Assembly (NCBI GenBank): GCA_033763655.1
Contig: JANRKD010000026.1
Span: forward strand, 62,001 to 126,000
Source: QFOX01 sp033763655
GTDB lineage: Bacteria > Pseudomonadota > Alphaproteobacteria > Rickettsiales > UBA3002
DNA: 64,000 bases
Reading direction: 5' to 3'
Part shown: piece by piece, positions 63,522 to 64,000 of the stretch
Numbering within the stretch: the stretch's first letter is position 1
Layout of the letters: every line of letters starts with the position of its first letter
Program-made: the position numbers and the translations under genes
The notes under the pieces: model-generated
Told to the model about the DNA's origin: nothing
Database searches by the model: none
What the model saw: the letters and a program-made list of their open reading frames with translations, nothing else

Positions 63522-64000
63522 CATTCGACTTCATCCCGAATCCCCATCTGCGCGGCACCGACCCCATCGACGCGCTGCGCCTCATCCGCAGCGAGCAGGT
63601 CGGGCCGATGACCTTTTTCCGCCTCGTCAAGTTCTGCGGCTCGGTCAGCAAAGCCCTCGAAATGGCCCCTGGCATCAGCCGCCGTGGTGGGCGGGCGAAA
63701 CCCATCGCCATCGCCTCGAAAGCCGCTGCCGAGCGCGAGTTTGCGGCGCTGACCGCCTACGGCGCCGAGCTGCTGCTTTACGGCGAACCGCGCTACCCGC
63801 GCCTGCTGCAGATGGTGGCGGATGCGCCGCCGGTGCTCACCGTGCGCGGCCATACGCATCTGTGCGCGGGCGGCAACCTTATCGGCATCGTCGGTGCACG
63901 CAACGCCTCGGCGAACGGCTGCATGTTCGCTAAAAAACTCAGCAGCGAGCTGGGCGCGGCGCAGCAGGTGATTGTTTCGGGCCTCGCACGCGGTATCGAC
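63518..64000 (+). CDS. dprA: DNA-processing protein DprA (cut by window edge)
   Basis: First 161 residues. A helical SAM-like N-terminus (DALRLIRSEQVGPMTFFRL), then the Rossmann start LTVRGHTHLCAGGNLIGIVGARNAS and VSGLARGID, the conserved DprA phrases. Loads RecA on incoming single-stranded DNA during transformation. ATG overlaps the upstream stop (ATGA). Confidence 0.95.
   Translation, partial: MTFDFIPNPHLRGTDPIDALRLIRSEQVGPMTFFRLVKFCGSVSKALEMAPGISRRGGRAKPIAIASKAAAEREFAALTAYGAELLLYGEPRYPRLLQMVADAPPVLTVRGHTHLCAGGNLIGIVGARNASANGCMFAKKLSSELGAAQQVIVSGLARGID

Overview
The window is a 64 kb chromosomal segment of a GC-rich alphaproteobacterium, mostly core genes. Pointers to that class, seen in the sequence, are: an F0-only atpI-B-E-F'-F cluster without the F1 genes; the order amiC-mrcA facing rne; RNase E with a long acidic insert in its S1 domain; a hemC-hemD-Mic60-HemY string; PII (glnB) directly before glnA; and gatC-gatA-gatB beside ruvX, plsY and dprA. 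IleRS is the eukaryote-like type 2 form. The lineage within the class cannot be settled from the sequence alone. Two pseudopilin-like proteins, a thrombospondin-type domain and an ankyrin/EF-hand protein suggest an organism that touches other cells, but that is inference.

Layout. 1-3.6 kb: cell-wall genes on the minus strand, then an AT-richer ankyrin/EF-hand gene lying between amiC and rne. 4-9.2 kb: rne, an M48 protease and a DsbA-like protein. 9.2-12 kb: ispE and a TPR gene. 12.4-14.6 kb: ETF-QO and small unknowns. 14.6-19.2 kb: uracil-DNA glycosylase, a lytic transglycosylase, rnhB, a DciA-like gene and a second DsbA-like protein. 19.3-21.8 kb: F0 ATP synthase. 21.9-25.1 kb: an outer-membrane-like protein, a glycosyltransferase with an N-terminal MshEN-like domain, rpmJ and a DUF2061 gene. 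25.2-29.6 kb: a pseudopilin with Cys-rich repeats and a TSP1 domain, tRNA-Arg, an AT-rich HEPN-like gene and a PAS membrane protein. 29.7-35 kb: uup, a repeat-rich gap, then glnB-glnA behind a sigma-54 promoter. 35-37 kb: a pseudopilin and a pair of unknown genes. 37-37.8 kb: a second repeat-rich gap. 37.8-45.3 kb: ileS-gpsA, a PAS gene, metC and fic. 45.6-49.6 kb: zinc ABC transporter, a HupE-like protein and a ModA-like protein. 49.6-54.5 kb: tsaD and the heme cluster. 54.5-58.3 kb: a lipoprotein, a TPR protein and an AsmA-like protein. 58.3-64 kb: gatCAB, ruvX, plsY, a GIY-YIG gene and dprA (partial).

No transposase, prophage or CRISPR array was seen. What stands out is a rich set of small palindromic repeats. 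Four families recur here in gaps, and one of them sits in frame inside the essential gene ileS and forms the tail of a GIY-YIG gene. The best candidates for new biology are the pseudopilin-thrombospondin protein, the ankyrin/EF-hand protein with a possible cysteine-peptidase-like region, the HEPN-like gene beside tRNA-Arg, the unknown gene pair at 35.8-37.0 kb and the repeat system itself.
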